From Neisseria sp. (lineage in GTDB: Bacteria; Pseudomonadota; Gammaproteobacteria; Burkholderiales; Neisseriaceae): a DNA stretch of 42,247 nucleotides. Positions 8,502-17,137 of this stretch are shown here, piece by piece. The notes under the pieces were generated by a model. That model saw only the letters and a program-made list of their open reading frames with translations, ran no database searches and was not told the origin of the DNA. The stretch is taken from NCBI RefSeq assembly GCF_030523955.1, contig NZ_JAUNHL010000022.1, forward strand, positions 1-42,247. Reading direction: 5' to 3'. Each line of letters opens with the position of its first letter. Positions within the stretch are counted from its first letter, which is position 1. Position numbers and translations under genes: made by a program.

Positions 8502-9350
8502 ATGCTACATAAAAATTCATTTTTTCAAGCAATATCATTGGAGACTACGTCGCGCGGTGTGCCGCGCTTTACGGCGGTTGCCGAGGATATTTCGCAAGAT
8601 GCGGTGGTGAATATTGCTTACATCGGCGCGGATGCGCTTTCAGACAGGCTTCAAGCTGTTGACGAATTGCGATCGGCCGGCCTGACTCCGCGTCCGATCG
8701 TATCGGCGCGCCGGGTTAAATCGGCAGGCGAACTCGATCAATTTTTGCATGAAATCGTCGTAAGGCGAGGCTTGCGGCGGATTTTTCTGGTGGGCGGTGA
8801 TCCGTTGGAGCCTGTCGGGCCGTTCGAAGGTGCGTTGGCCTTGATTGAGGCCGGCCATCTGGACGGTTTGCCGCTGGATGCCGTCGGGCTGCCCGCTTAT
8901 CCGGAAGGGCATCCGGTGATTGCGCAAGATCAGTTGGACGGTCATTTGCTTGGCAAAATGCGGGCGCTGGAAGAGCGGGGTTTTGCCACCGACATTACCA
9001 CCCAAATCTGCCTGAACCCGCTGGCGGTAGTCGGTTGGATGCGCCGGTTGCGCGAACAAGGCATACACGTGCCGGTACGCATCGGCATCCCCAGCCCGAC
9101 CGATGTCGAATCGATGCTGCGCTTTTGCCGTTTGTGCCGGGTAGAAGCCGATGTCGATGCCTTGGTGCGGTACGGTTGGACGGCAAAACATGATGCCGAT
9201 AAAGTTGATCCCAGCCGCTTTGTGCAAGTATTACTCGAAGCGCTCGGAACGGATAACTTAGGTGAGGTGCATCTGCACCTTTTCCCGATGAGCCCGCTGC
9301 CGCAGACTTTGGCATGGTTGGGAGCAGAAGCGCAAAAGTGGGGTACTTAA
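8502..9350 (+). CDS. MetF-like methylenetetrahydrofolate reductase homologue
   Basis: A 282-residue protein with the flavin TIM-barrel pattern of methylenetetrahydrofolate reductases. Corresponding segments are FLVGGDPLEP (RGDPP in MetF), LPAYPEGHPVI (AAYPEVHP in MetF), FATDITTQICLNP (ITQFFFD in MetF), VRIGIPSP and a final HLHLFPMSP. It is clearly divergent from housekeeping MetF, which the genome may encode elsewhere. Some bacteria use such paralogues in one-carbon or demethylation pathways, and this substrate is unknown. Only a weak AGAGAA precedes the start. It stands alone, divergent from pxpB. A degenerate uptake sequence lies near 8639. Confidence 0.75.
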   Translation: MLHKNSFFQAISLETTSRGVPRFTAVAEDISQDAVVNIAYIGADALSDRLQAVDELRSAGLTPRPIVSARRVKSAGELDQFLHEIVVRRGLRRIFLVGGDPLEPVGPFEGALALIEAGHLDGLPLDAVGLPAYPEGHPVIAQDQLDGHLLGKMRALEERGFATDITTQICLNPLAVVGWMRRLREQGIHVPVRIGIPSPTDVESMLRFCRLCRVEADVDALVRYGWTAKHDADKVDPSRFVQVLLEALGTDNLGEVHLHLFPMSPLPQTLAWLGAEAQKWGT

Positions 9351-9376
9351 GGGCTGGTACGATTTTTCAGACATGC

Positions 9377-9543
9377 AGAGACCTTTGCAAAATTCTTTTC
9401 GATACCTAAAAACACTTGCGTCATGCTCGGGCTTGACCCGAGCATCTTTTTGCTTTGAAAGAAAAAGCAGATACTCGGGTCAAGCCCGAGTATGATGAGA
9501 TATCAATAAATTCAGGATTAAAAAGTCTTTTGCAAAGGTTTCT
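9377..9543. mobile_element. GAGACC-ended mini-element with internal palindromes
   Basis: A 167-base non-coding element that begins AGAGACCTTTGCAAAA and ends TTTTGCAAAGGTTTCT, an imperfect terminal inverted repeat. The interior (9421-9497) is a large near-palindrome made of two copies of the CTCGGG repeat facing each other (9423-9445 and 9471-9493) joined by an A/T tract. Similar ends bound the elements at 28546 and 39427, and from memory resemble those of neisserial IS5-family insertion sequences. There is no transposase, so it would be non-autonomous. Confidence 0.6.
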
Positions 9544-9558
9544 GGCATGGTACATATG

Positions 9559-9588
9559 AAAAAAGCAGACCGTACGGTTTGCTTTTTC
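9559..9588 (-). terminator. Rho-independent terminator of pyk
   Basis: Read on the minus strand, a 12 bp stem (AAAAAGCAAACC paired with GGTCTGCTTTTT, one G-T pair) has a 4-6 base loop and ends in six T residues. It starts 20 bases after the pyk stop. Confidence 0.8.
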
Positions 9589-9607
9589 CTTCGTTACCAA
9601 TCACCGA

Positions 9608-11065
9608 TTATTTGATTTTCATCACCTGAATGGTGTTGGTAGCTCCGATTTCGCGCATGCGCTGGCCGCTGGTAATCAGATACAGATCGCCTGAAGCGAG
9701 CACTTGGCGCTCTTTGAGCAACTCTTCCACTTCATCCAGAGCGGTTTCGTGTTCTTTGCTGGTTTCCAAGCGCAGCGGGCGGACGCCGCGGTACATCGCC
9801 ATGCGGCGTTGGGCAGCCACGCTGGGGGTGAGTGCGTAAATCGGCAGCTGGATGCTGGAACGGCTGATTTGGAAGGCGGTGGTGCCGGTTTCGGTGAGCG
9901 CAACAATCGCTTTGGCTTCTACTTGGCGGGCAACATATACCGCACCGGTGGCAATCGCGTAATCAATGCGGTGAACGGGCTCTGCGCTGGCTGCAACGCC
10001 GATCAGTGAGTCCTGCTCTTTTTCGGCGGCGGCGCACACTTGTGCCATGTAGCGTACGGTTTCAAACGGATAGGCTCCGACGGCGGTTTCGGCAGAGCAC
10101 ATCACCGCATCGGTACCGTCCAAGACAGCATTGGCCACATCGCTTACTTCGGCGCGGGTGGGCACGGGATTGGTGATCATCGATTCCATCATTTGGGTAG
10201 CAGTGATGCTGAAACGGCGCATTTCGCGGGCGCGTTTGATCATGCGTTTTTGCAGGGCGGGTACGGCGGCATTGCCGACCTCGACCGCCAAGTCGCCGCG
10301 GGCAACCATGATGCCGTCGGAAGCTTCGATGATTTCATCCAGATTCTCAATCGCTTCGATGCGTTCGATTTTGGCTACCAAGCCGGGTTTTACACCGTCG
10401 GTGCAGGCTTCTTCCACCAAGCGGCGGGCGGTTTTCATGTCTTCGGCGTTTTTTACGAAGCTGATGGCCAAGTAGTCGCAACCGATGCCGACGGCGGTTT
10501 TCAGGTCGCGGAAATCTTTTTCGGTAAAGGCACCGGCGGAAAGGCCGCCGCCTTGTTTGTTGATACCCTTATTACTTTTTAAGATGTGGCTGTTGTTGGC
10601 CACGGTGTGGATTTCGCTGCCTTCGACTTTTTCGACGGTTACGGTGAGCAGGCCGTCGTCCAATAGTAAAACGTCGCCGGGTTTGACGTCGCCCGGCAAT
10701 TCGCGGTAGTCGAGGCCGATGCGATCGCGGTTTCCTTCGCCTTCCAGCGCGGCATCAAATAATACTTTTTCGCCGGCAGCGATTACTACGCTGCCGTCTG
10801 TCAGCTTGCTGACGCGGATTTTCGGACCCTGCAAGTCGGCCATAATCGCCACTTCGCGGTTGGCTTGGCGCGCGGCCTCGCGCACGATTTTGGCGTTTTC
10901 CTGGTGGAACTCCGGTGTGCCGTGGCTGAAGTTGAAGCGGACGACATTGAGGCCGCCGACATTAATCATGTCGCGCAGCAAATCGACATTATTGCTGGCC
11001 GGACCAAGAGTGGCGACGATTTTGGTATTGTGGCGGATGCGGGTGGTATCGCGTTGGGTAGTCAT
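9608..11065 (-). CDS. pyk: Pyruvate kinase
   Basis: A 485-residue glycolytic enzyme that transfers phosphate from phosphoenolpyruvate to ADP. Motifs are TKIVATLGPAS at the N-terminus, NFSHG, the phosphate/metal region, and the signature with catalytic lysine and magnesium ligands (VAKIERIEAIENLDEII, then DGIMVARGDLAVEVG). The C-terminal allosteric domain is complete. GGAAGG lies 6-8 bases before the start. It is a single-gene unit followed by its own terminator. In Neisseria, which relies mainly on the Entner-Doudoroff route, this enzyme completes sugar breakdown to pyruvate. Confidence 0.97.
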   Translation of the reverse strand: MTTQRDTTRIRHNTKIVATLGPASNNVDLLRDMINVGGLNVVRFNFSHGTPEFHQENAKIVREAARQANREVAIMADLQGPKIRVSKLTDGSVVIAAGEKVLFDAALEGEGNRDRIGLDYRELPGDVKPGDVLLLDDGLLTVTVEKVEGSEIHTVANNSHILKSNKGINKQGGGLSAGAFTEKDFRDLKTAVGIGCDYLAISFVKNAEDMKTARRLVEEACTDGVKPGLVAKIERIEAIENLDEIIEASDGIMVARGDLAVEVGNAAVPALQKRMIKRAREMRRFSITATQMMESMITNPVPTRAEVSDVANAVLDGTDAVMCSAETAVGAYPFETVRYMAQVCAAAEKEQDSLIGVAASAEPVHRIDYAIATGAVYVARQVEAKAIVALTETGTTAFQISRSSIQLPIYALTPSVAAQRRMAMYRGVRPLRLETSKEHETALDEVEELLKERQVLASGDLYLITSGQRMREIGATNTIQVMKIK

Positions 11066-11544
11066 AGCGGTTCCTTCCGGGATGATCTGAGATAAGGGCG
11101 GCCTGAATACAGGCAGTCGGTTATGATTGAGTTGTAAAACTACATTGCTTCGATGTTCTGGCGGCTATTTTACTCTTTTATGCTGTTTTATTGTAGTAAA
11201 GTTTCTTTTGTTTGATATGCGACAAGATTCATGCCGGCGCGCAGAGGCGGCGAATATCGTTTGTCGGCGTAATATTCGGTATATGATGGTGAGAAATGGT
11301 GGATTTTCGGAGTAATATTGCGAAAAAAACATAAATAATTGAATGAAGTTGTGAGGTAAAGTTTTGCTATGGCGGTGACGGGAAAAGGTTTCAGACAGGC
11401 ATGCAAACGGGCGAAGTCATGGCATATCTCAGATAAGGGGTATATTTTTGCTTGAGTTGATTGGTTGAGTTGGTATATCTGTTTGTTTTTAAAATATTAT
11501 CGTTAAAATCATAGAAACGGTTTGGAAAAGGGATACACTAACGC
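11066..11544. other. Intergenic region without a recognisable gene
   Basis: About 480 bases between pyk and the hexapeptide-protein terminator. Small open frames on both strands lack ribosome sites and family character. The only defined element is an exact uptake sequence at 11390-11401. The A/T-rich tract next to 11160 probably includes the pyk promoter, but no convincing -35/-10 pair was found. Confidence 0.5.
11390..11401 (-). repeat. DNA uptake sequence (TG-wadDUS)
   Basis: Exact TTCAGACAGGCA, single copy in the long intergenic region upstream of pyk. Confidence 0.85.
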
Positions 11545-11579
11545 AATGCCTGTCTGAAAAATATTTTCAGACAGGCATG
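11545..11579. terminator. Inverted uptake-sequence hairpin
   Basis: TGCCTGTCTGAA (11547-11558) and TTCAGACAGGCA (11566-11577) with a 7-base loop form a strong 12-14 bp hairpin, 34 bases after the stop of the gamma-carbonic-anhydrase-like gene. Confidence 0.75.
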
Positions 11580-11612
11580 TTTGATTATCAAGACGGCAGG
11601 CGGGTTGAAGGT

Positions 11613-12149
11613 TTAAGAGTGTTGGTGGCGGTAGTTATCCGCTACTTCTATATAATGCATCGCCGAGCGGCGTAGATGTTGGCGTTCGTCTTCGGTAAGC
11701 TCGCGCACGGCTTTGACGGGCGAACCCATATAAAGATAACCGCTAGCCAAGGTTTTGCGCGGCGGTACCAAGCTGCCGGCGCCAATAATCACTTCTTCGC
11801 CGATAACCGCATCGTCCAGTACGATAGAACCCATGCCTACTAATACATAATCACCTATGGTGCAGCCGTGTAGGGTGACATGGTGGCCGATGGTTACATA
11901 ATTGCCGATAATCAAGGGCGAACCCTCGGGCTTGGCATCGCTGGGCTGGGAAACGTGCAGCATGCTCAAATCCTGAATATTGGTGCCGCTGCCGATGCGG
12001 ATGTCGTTTACATCACCGCGCAAAACCGCTCCCGGCCATACTGAAGATTGGGGGCCGATGTGCACGTCGCCGATCACCACTGCGGTATCGTCAATGTAGC
12101 AGTCGGAAGCGATTTCGGGGAAATGTTGCAGATAGGGGCGAACGGGCAT
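11613..12149 (-). CDS. Gamma-carbonic-anhydrase-like hexapeptide-repeat protein (YrdA/PaaY family)
   Basis: A 178-residue left-handed beta-helix protein with repeated [I/V/L]-G-x-x hexapeptides from about residue 15 to 140. The three zinc-binding histidines of gamma carbonic anhydrases are in place: H65 (in LHVS), H89 (in GHH) and H94 (in LHGC). A C-terminal helix (ELTEDERQHLRR) follows. Members trimerise with metal sites between subunits. Many YrdA-type proteins show little or no carbonic anhydrase activity, so the reaction is uncertain. GAGGAA lies 5 bases before the start. It is divergent from argE. Confidence 0.88.
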   Translation of the reverse strand: MPVRPYLQHFPEIASDCYIDDTAVVIGDVHIGPQSSVWPGAVLRGDVNDIRIGSGTNIQDLSMLHVSQPSDAKPEGSPLIIGNYVTIGHHVTLHGCTIGDYVLVGMGSIVLDDAVIGEEVIIGAGSLVPPRKTLASGYLYMGSPVKAVRELTEDERQHLRRSAMHYIEVADNYRHQHS

Positions 12150-12207
12150 GGTGTTCCTCTTTTTTCAGGTTATAATCATTGTTACATTTTATCAAAGGTT
12201 TACTGCC

Positions 12208-13365
12208 ATGAATACAATCGAATGGCTGTCGAGGCTGATTGCTTTCGATACCACCAGCCGCTATTCCAATCTGGCGCTGATTGACGATGCCGCACAATGG
12301 TTGCAGGATCAGGGGCTGAGTCCTTGGCTGGCTTATAACGGAGAGCGCACCAAAGCCAATCTGTTCGTGACGATTCCGTCGGCAAGCGGAAGCCAAGAAG
12401 GCGGGCTGATTTTGTCCGGTCACACCGATGTAGTGCCGGTAGACGGGCAGGATTGGCACAGCGATCCTTTCGTTGCGGAGATTCGAGAAGGTAAGCTATA
12501 CGGGCGCGGTGCCGCTGATATGAAGGGGTTTATTGCCTCGGTGCTGGCGGCGGTACCGCAAATGAAAGCCGCCAGGCTGAAAAGGCCGTTGCATATCGCA
12601 TTGTCTTATGACGAAGAAATCGGCTGCCTCGGAGCGCCGGTGATGATTGCCGAACTGCAAGCGCGCGGGCTCACTCCTGAACATTGTATTGTCGGTGAGC
12701 CGACTTCGATGAAAATGGTGGTGGCGCACAAAGGCATACACACTTTCCGTTGCAAAGTGCACGGCAAGGCCGCCCATTCCTCGCTGACCCCGCAAGGCGT
12801 GAATGCTATCGAATACGCTGCTAAATTGATTGTCTTCATTAACGAACTGGCGCATCAATTGCAAAGCCGTCATCAGAATGATCCGGCGTATGACGTGCCG
12901 TTTTCCACTTTGAGCGTGAACACCATTGGTGGCGGTACGGCCAGCAATATCGTGCCGCAGCTGTGTGAATTTGAGTTTGATTACCGCAACCTGCCGCACA
13001 TGGGTACCGAAGAGATTGTGCGGCCGATTGAGGAGCACATTAAAAAAGTATTGGAGCCACAGATGCAGGCGGTAGACCCGGCTTGCTCCATCGAGATGGT
13101 ACACGGTGAAAACGTACCGGCCATGCCGGAAGCAGAAGCCGCTCTGCTGCATGATTTGGTTACCCAATTGGTGGCAGACCATGCCCGTCTGAAAGTCGCT
13201 TATGCCACCGAAGGTGGCCAGTTTCAGCAGGCCGGTATTCATACCGTTATCTGCGGGCCGGGTAGTATAAGCCAAGCGCATAAACCCGACGAATTTGTCG
13301 AATTGGCACAATTGGCCCGTTGCGACGATTTTCTGGGTAAACTGATTGCGGCGCAAAGCTATTGA
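12208..13365 (+). CDS. argE: Acetylornithine deacetylase
   Basis: A 385-residue M20-family zinc hydrolase that releases ornithine from N-acetylornithine in arginine synthesis. Seen in order are SGHTDVVPVDGQDW (first metal His), GRGAADMKG (bridging Asp), SYDEEIGCLG (catalytic Glu pair), IVGEPTSMKMVVAHKG and the dimerisation domain with AAHSS. The length and the GEPTSMK segment favour ArgE over DapE. The start at 12208 matches the family; an in-frame upstream start would add 20 residues overlapping the divergent gene. AAAGG lies 10 bases upstream. A TATAAT at 12171-12176 could be its -10 box, though no good -35 is visible. Confidence 0.88.
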   Translation: MNTIEWLSRLIAFDTTSRYSNLALIDDAAQWLQDQGLSPWLAYNGERTKANLFVTIPSASGSQEGGLILSGHTDVVPVDGQDWHSDPFVAEIREGKLYGRGAADMKGFIASVLAAVPQMKAARLKRPLHIALSYDEEIGCLGAPVMIAELQARGLTPEHCIVGEPTSMKMVVAHKGIHTFRCKVHGKAAHSSLTPQGVNAIEYAAKLIVFINELAHQLQSRHQNDPAYDVPFSTLSVNTIGGGTASNIVPQLCEFEFDYRNLPHMGTEEIVRPIEEHIKKVLEPQMQAVDPACSIEMVHGENVPAMPEAEAALLHDLVTQLVADHARLKVAYATEGGQFQQAGIHTVICGPGSISQAHKPDEFVELAQLARCDDFLGKLIAAQSY

Positions 13366-13398
13366 CGGGCACGCTATAATAATCATCCGCAAACCACT

Positions 13399-13420
13399 AA
13401 CCGGCCGTTTACGGCCGGTT
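13399..13420. terminator. Perfect GC-rich palindrome after argE
   Basis: AACCGGCCGT, two bases, then ACGGCCGGTT: a 10 bp perfect stem between argE and the NIF3-family gene, followed only by TTTCG. It may weakly terminate argE transcription or act as an mRNA-stability hairpin. Confidence 0.5.
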
Positions 13421-13456
13421 TCGATAAGCAACAGAAGTACAATAGAAAGGAACATT

Positions 13457-14206
13457 ATGGCTCAGCGCCGCGAGATTCTGGCTTGGTGTGATGAAAATCT
13501 GCAAACCGCCCAATTTCAGGATTATGCCCCCAACGGCTTGCAGGTGGAGGGCAGGGAAGAAATCCGCAAAGTGGTGGCGGCTGTTAGCGCAAGCCTTGCC
13601 GCCATCGAATACGCCGCTGCCATCGGCGCCGATATGCTGTTGGTGCATCACGGCATGTTTTGGAAAAACGAGCCGGTTACCATCACCGGCTGGAAGCAGC
13701 GCCGTATTGCAACATTGCTGCAACACCAAATTAATTTGGTTGGTTATCACCTGCCTTTGGATGCCCATCCTGAGTGGGGTAACAACGCGCAGCTTGCCCG
13801 AAAAATGGGTTGGCAACTGAAGCGGCAAACCGGCGAACAGAACCTGCTGAATATCGGATGCCTGTCTGAAAGCCAGTCGTTAGCGGTGTTGGGTGCACAC
13901 TTGGCTGCCGAGTTGGAACGGGAACCGATTGTTGCCGGCGATATGTCCAAACCAATCAAAACACTGGCTTGGTGTACCGGCGGTGCCCAAGGCTTTTTCA
14001 CCCAAGCGGCGGCCGAGGGCGTTGATGCTTATGTCACCGGTGAAATTTCCGAGCCGCAATATCATTTGGCGCACGAAACGGGAGTTGCTTTTATCAGCGC
14101 CGGCCACCATGCCACCGAACGTTACGGCGTGCAGGCATTAGCCGAAGCGATGAAATGTCAATTTGGGTTGGAGATTTACTTTTTCGACGAACAAAACCCT
14201 GCGTAA
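13457..14206 (+). CDS. NIF3/YbgI-family dinuclear metal protein
   Basis: A 249-residue member of the NIF3 (YbgI) family, which forms toroidal hexamers with a two-metal site in each subunit. Metal-ligand candidates are H64 and H65 (LVHHGMFW), D102 (LPLDAHPEWGNN) and the C-terminal SAGHHATE segment. The family is also annotated as GTP cyclohydrolase I type 2, but the physiological reaction is unsettled. AAAGGAAC lies 5-6 bases before the start at 13457. An upstream in-frame start would add 37 residues unlike the family. An exact uptake sequence lies inside the gene at 13859-13870. Confidence 0.9.
   Translation: MAQRREILAWCDENLQTAQFQDYAPNGLQVEGREEIRKVVAAVSASLAAIEYAAAIGADMLLVHHGMFWKNEPVTITGWKQRRIATLLQHQINLVGYHLPLDAHPEWGNNAQLARKMGWQLKRQTGEQNLLNIGCLSESQSLAVLGAHLAAELEREPIVAGDMSKPIKTLAWCTGGAQGFFTQAAAEGVDAYVTGEISEPQYHLAHETGVAFISAGHHATERYGVQALAEAMKCQFGLEIYFFDEQNPA
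13859..13870 (+). repeat. Intragenic DNA uptake sequence
   Basis: Exact TGCCTGTCTGAA inside the NIF3-family gene; encoded residues are in the variable middle region. Confidence 0.85.
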
Positions 14207-14249
14207 AATCAAAGTTTCCTGTAAAACTTTACGTTATTTTAAATAATAC

Positions 14250-14279
14250 TTTAAGTAAGCCCGCAAAATCGGTTAGAAT
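14250..14279 (+). promoter_or_regulatory. Candidate petABC promoter
   Basis: TTTAAG (14250-14255), an 18-base spacer and TAGAAT (14274-14279), about 48 bases before the petA start. This is a moderate sigma-70 match found by inspection only. Confidence 0.4.
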
Positions 14280-14327
14280 TATGCGGTTTAATGGCTCGGT
14301 GTTCCCAAATTTTAGGATGACTGAATA

Positions 14328-14909
14328 ATGGATAACAAAGAAATCAATCAAGGGCGCCGCCGCTTCCTAACGCTGGCAACAGCAGGAGCGGGCGGTGTCG
14401 CGGCAATCGGAGTTGCCACCCCGCTGATTGCCAGCTTTTTCCCTTCGGAGAAAGCCAAGGCTGCGGGTGCTGCCGTCGAGGTGGACGTCAGCAAAATCGA
14501 ATCCGGTCAGTTGATGACGGCAGAATGGCGTGGCAAGCCTATCTGGATTCTCAACCGCACCGAACAGCAAATCAAAAATTTGCCGACGTTAGACGGTGAA
14601 TTGGCCGATCCTAAATCGGAAGTGGAGCATCAGCCGGAGTATTGTAAAAACGAATTACGCTCTATCAAGCCTAACTTGTGGGTGTGCATCGGTATTTGTA
14701 CCCATCTGGGTTGCTCGCCGACTTACCGCCCGGATATGGGCCCCGCTGATTTGGGTGCCGGTTGGAAAGGTGGATTTTTCTGCCCCTGCCACGGTTCCAA
14801 GTTTGACTTGGCCGGCCGCGTCTACAAAGGCGTACCCGCTCCGACCAACCTGATCATTCCGCCGTATAAATTCCTGAGCGACTCGGTCGTTCTGGTCGGC
14901 GAAGATTAA
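14328..14909 (+). CDS. petA: Rieske iron-sulfur subunit of the cytochrome bc1 complex
   Basis: This 193-residue subunit passes electrons from ubiquinol to cytochrome c1. An N-terminal twin-arginine signal anchor (GRRRFLTLATAG) is followed by a hydrophobic segment to about residue 38. The [2Fe-2S] cluster boxes are C124-T-H126-L-G-C129 and C152-P-C154-H155, giving two Cys and two His ligands plus the structural disulfide pair. It is the first gene of petABC, with petB 14 bases downstream. AGGA lies 10 bases before the start. Nothing unusual was seen. Confidence 0.97.
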   Translation: MDNKEINQGRRRFLTLATAGAGGVAAIGVATPLIASFFPSEKAKAAGAAVEVDVSKIESGQLMTAEWRGKPIWILNRTEQQIKNLPTLDGELADPKSEVEHQPEYCKNELRSIKPNLWVCIGICTHLGCSPTYRPDMGPADLGAGWKGGFFCPCHGSKFDLAGRVYKGVPAPTNLIIPPYKFLSDSVVLVGED

Positions 14910-14923
14910 TAAAGGGATTTATT

Positions 14924-16279
14924 ATGGCAAACCACAATCATACCGATAATGAAAAAAAATCATTGTTAGGCTGGGTGGACGCTCGGTTCCCTTTGACTAA
15001 AATGATGAAAGAGCAGGTAACCGAGTACTACGCACCGAAAAACTTTAACTTCTGGTATTTTTTCGGTTCGTTGGCTCTCTTGGTGTTGGTGATTCAAATC
15101 GTCAGCGGCATTTTCCTGACCATGAACTACAAACCCGACGGTAACCTGAACGCCTACCATCTGCCGGCTGCCTTTACTGCGGTCGAATACATTATGCGCG
15201 ACGTATCCGGCGGTTGGATTATCCGTTACATGCACTCTACCGGTGCTTCCATGTTCTTCGTGGTGGTGTATCTGCATATGTTCCGCGGTCTGGTATACGG
15301 TTCGTATAAAAAACCGCGCGAGCTGGTGTGGATATTCGGTTCCCTAATTTTCTTGGCCCTGATGGCTGAGGCCTTTATGGGTTATCTGCTGCCTTGGGGT
15401 CAGATGTCGTTCTGGGGTGCGCAGGTGATTATTAACCTGTTTGCCGCCATTCCGGTTATCGGTCCGGATCTTTCCACTTGGATCCGAGGCGACTTCAACG
15501 TATCCGACGTTACCCTGAACCGTTTCTTCGCCCTGCACGTTATCGCCGTACCGCTGGTATTGATCGGCTTGATTGTGGCGCACTTGATTGCTCTGCATGA
15601 GGTCGGTTCCAATAACCCCGACGGCGTGGAAATCCACGATAACGAAGATGAAAACGGTATCCCTGTCGACGGCATTCCTTTCCATCCTTATTACACCGTA
15701 AAAGATATCCTGGGCGTGGTGGTGTTCCTGATCGTTTTCTGTGCGATTATGTTCTTCGCTCCCGAAGGCGGCGGCTACTTCCTTGAAAAACCGAACTTTG
15801 ACGGTGCCAATCCGTTGAAAACACCGGCACATATTGCACCGGTATGGTATTTCACACCGTTCTACGCCATTTTGCGTGCGATTCCGTCGTTCTTCGGTAC
15901 GCAAGTATGGGGCGTATTGGGCATGGGCGCTGCAGTCGTGCTGATTGCGTTGCTGCCTTGGCTGGATAAGTCTCCGGTAAAATCCATCCGCTACCGCGGT
16001 CCGATTTTCAAAACCATGCTGGTGCTGTTTATTATTTCCTTCATCGGCTTGGGTATTTTGGGTGCATTGCCGGCCACTGACGTACGTACCATTTTTGCCC
16101 GTGTCTTCTCGATTATTTACTTTGCATTCTTCTTGGGTATGCCGTTCTACACCAAGATTGATAAAGACCGTGCAGTACCGGCACGTGTAACCATGGGTAC
16201 GACCAAGCAAAAAGTGATGTTCTTTGTTTACGTGGCAATCACTTTAATCGGTTCGTATTTGTTTGCAATCAGTGTTTAA
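14924..16279 (+). CDS. petB: Cytochrome b subunit of the bc1 complex
   Basis: A 451-residue inner-membrane protein with eight expected helices carrying hemes bL and bH. Heme-ligand histidines are H104 and H118 in the second helix, and H205 and H220 in the fourth. The quinol-oxidation loop reads PVWY where mitochondria have PEWY, a variant I recall from other beta- and gammaproteobacteria. It accepts electrons from ubiquinol and returns them to the quinone pool, driving the Q cycle. An AAAGGG site precedes the start, and petC follows after 15 bases. Confidence 0.97.
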   Translation: MANHNHTDNEKKSLLGWVDARFPLTKMMKEQVTEYYAPKNFNFWYFFGSLALLVLVIQIVSGIFLTMNYKPDGNLNAYHLPAAFTAVEYIMRDVSGGWIIRYMHSTGASMFFVVVYLHMFRGLVYGSYKKPRELVWIFGSLIFLALMAEAFMGYLLPWGQMSFWGAQVIINLFAAIPVIGPDLSTWIRGDFNVSDVTLNRFFALHVIAVPLVLIGLIVAHLIALHEVGSNNPDGVEIHDNEDENGIPVDGIPFHPYYTVKDILGVVVFLIVFCAIMFFAPEGGGYFLEKPNFDGANPLKTPAHIAPVWYFTPFYAILRAIPSFFGTQVWGVLGMGAAVVLIALLPWLDKSPVKSIRYRGPIFKTMLVLFIISFIGLGILGALPATDVRTIFARVFSIIYFAFFLGMPFYTKIDKDRAVPARVTMGTTKQKVMFFVYVAITLIGSYLFAISV

Positions 16280-16294
16280 GAGAGGGCAGCGAAA

Positions 16295-17080
16295 ATGAAA
16301 AAAACCTTGAGAAACTGGTTTGCTGCCTTACTGCTGGCAGCGCCGATGGGCATGGCTGTTGCGGCCGGCGGCGGTACTTATCCGAAAGTCGATATCGATT
16401 TGGGCGACGAAGTGGCTTTGCAGCGCGGCGCACAGATTTTCACCAACTACTGCTTATCCTGCCACTCCGCTTCCAGCATGCGTTTTAACCGCCTGCAGGA
16501 TATCGGGCTGACTGAAGAGCAAATCAAAAAGAACATGATGTTCACCACCGATAAAGTGGGCGACGTGATGCTCTCTGCGATGGATCCGGCCGATGCGGCC
16601 AAATGGTTCGGTGCGGCACCGCCAGATTTGACGCTGATGGCCCGTGCGCGCGGTGCCGATTACCTGTACGCTTATCTGCGCGGCTTCTACGAAGATCCGA
16701 CCCGCCCGACCGGTTGGAACAATACGGTATTCGATAAAGTCGGCATGCCGCATCCTTTGTGGGAACAGCAGGGGGTGAAAGCGGTTGAACTGGATGCCAA
16801 AGGCCAGCCGGTTTGGGTAACCAACGAGCATGGTGTGAGCGAACCCAAGCTTTATTGGAAAACTACCGGTTTGCACAGCCGCCAGCTGCCGAACGGCAAG
16901 GTTATCGATAAAGAGTATGACGAGTACGTTAAAGACTTGGTAACCTACATGGTTTACATGGGCGAGCCTGCGCAAGTACAGCGCAAGCAAATCGGTTACG
17001 TCGTCATGATTTTCCTGTTGGCTGTAATGTTGCCGCTGGCTTATTTCCTGAAAAAAGAATATTGGAAAGACATCCATTAA
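16295..17080 (+). CDS. petC: Cytochrome c1 subunit of the bc1 complex
   Basis: A 261-residue periplasm-facing cytochrome. It has a cleavable signal peptide ending near AVAA (about residue 24), the heme-binding C53-L-S-C56-H57, a P-x-L tract after the heme (APPDLTLMARARG) and a C-terminal membrane anchor (about residues 232-252) with a KKEYWKDIH tail. It takes electrons from the Rieske protein and reduces soluble or membrane c-type cytochromes. It is the last gene of petABC and is followed by a strong terminator. Confidence 0.97.
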   Translation: MKKTLRNWFAALLLAAPMGMAVAAGGGTYPKVDIDLGDEVALQRGAQIFTNYCLSCHSASSMRFNRLQDIGLTEEQIKKNMMFTTDKVGDVMLSAMDPADAAKWFGAAPPDLTLMARARGADYLYAYLRGFYEDPTRPTGWNNTVFDKVGMPHPLWEQQGVKAVELDAKGQPVWVTNEHGVSEPKLYWKTTGLHSRQLPNGKVIDKEYDEYVKDLVTYMVYMGEPAQVQRKQIGYVVMIFLLAVMLPLAYFLKKEYWKDIH

Positions 17081-17090
17081 TTCGATACGT

Positions 17091-17122
17091 AAAAAGCGGA
17101 GCTTGAGTGCTCCGCTTTTTTT
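17091..17122 (+). terminator. Rho-independent terminator of petABC
   Basis: AAAAAGCGGAGC, the loop TTGAGT, then GCTCCGCTTTTT and further T residues: a perfect 12 bp stem with T-tail, 10 bases after the petC stop. Confidence 0.92.
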
Positions 17123-17125
17123 CTT

Positions 17126-17137
17126 TTCAGACAGGCA
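17126..17137 (-). repeat. DNA uptake sequence (TG-wadDUS)
   Basis: Exact TTCAGACAGGCA directly abutting the petABC terminator T-tract. Confidence 0.85.

Noticed and set aside
13362-13380. TTGACG and TATAAT just after argE as a promoter
   Set aside because: The spacing is only 7 bases, too short for sigma-70, so the pair is probably chance even though TATAAT is perfect.
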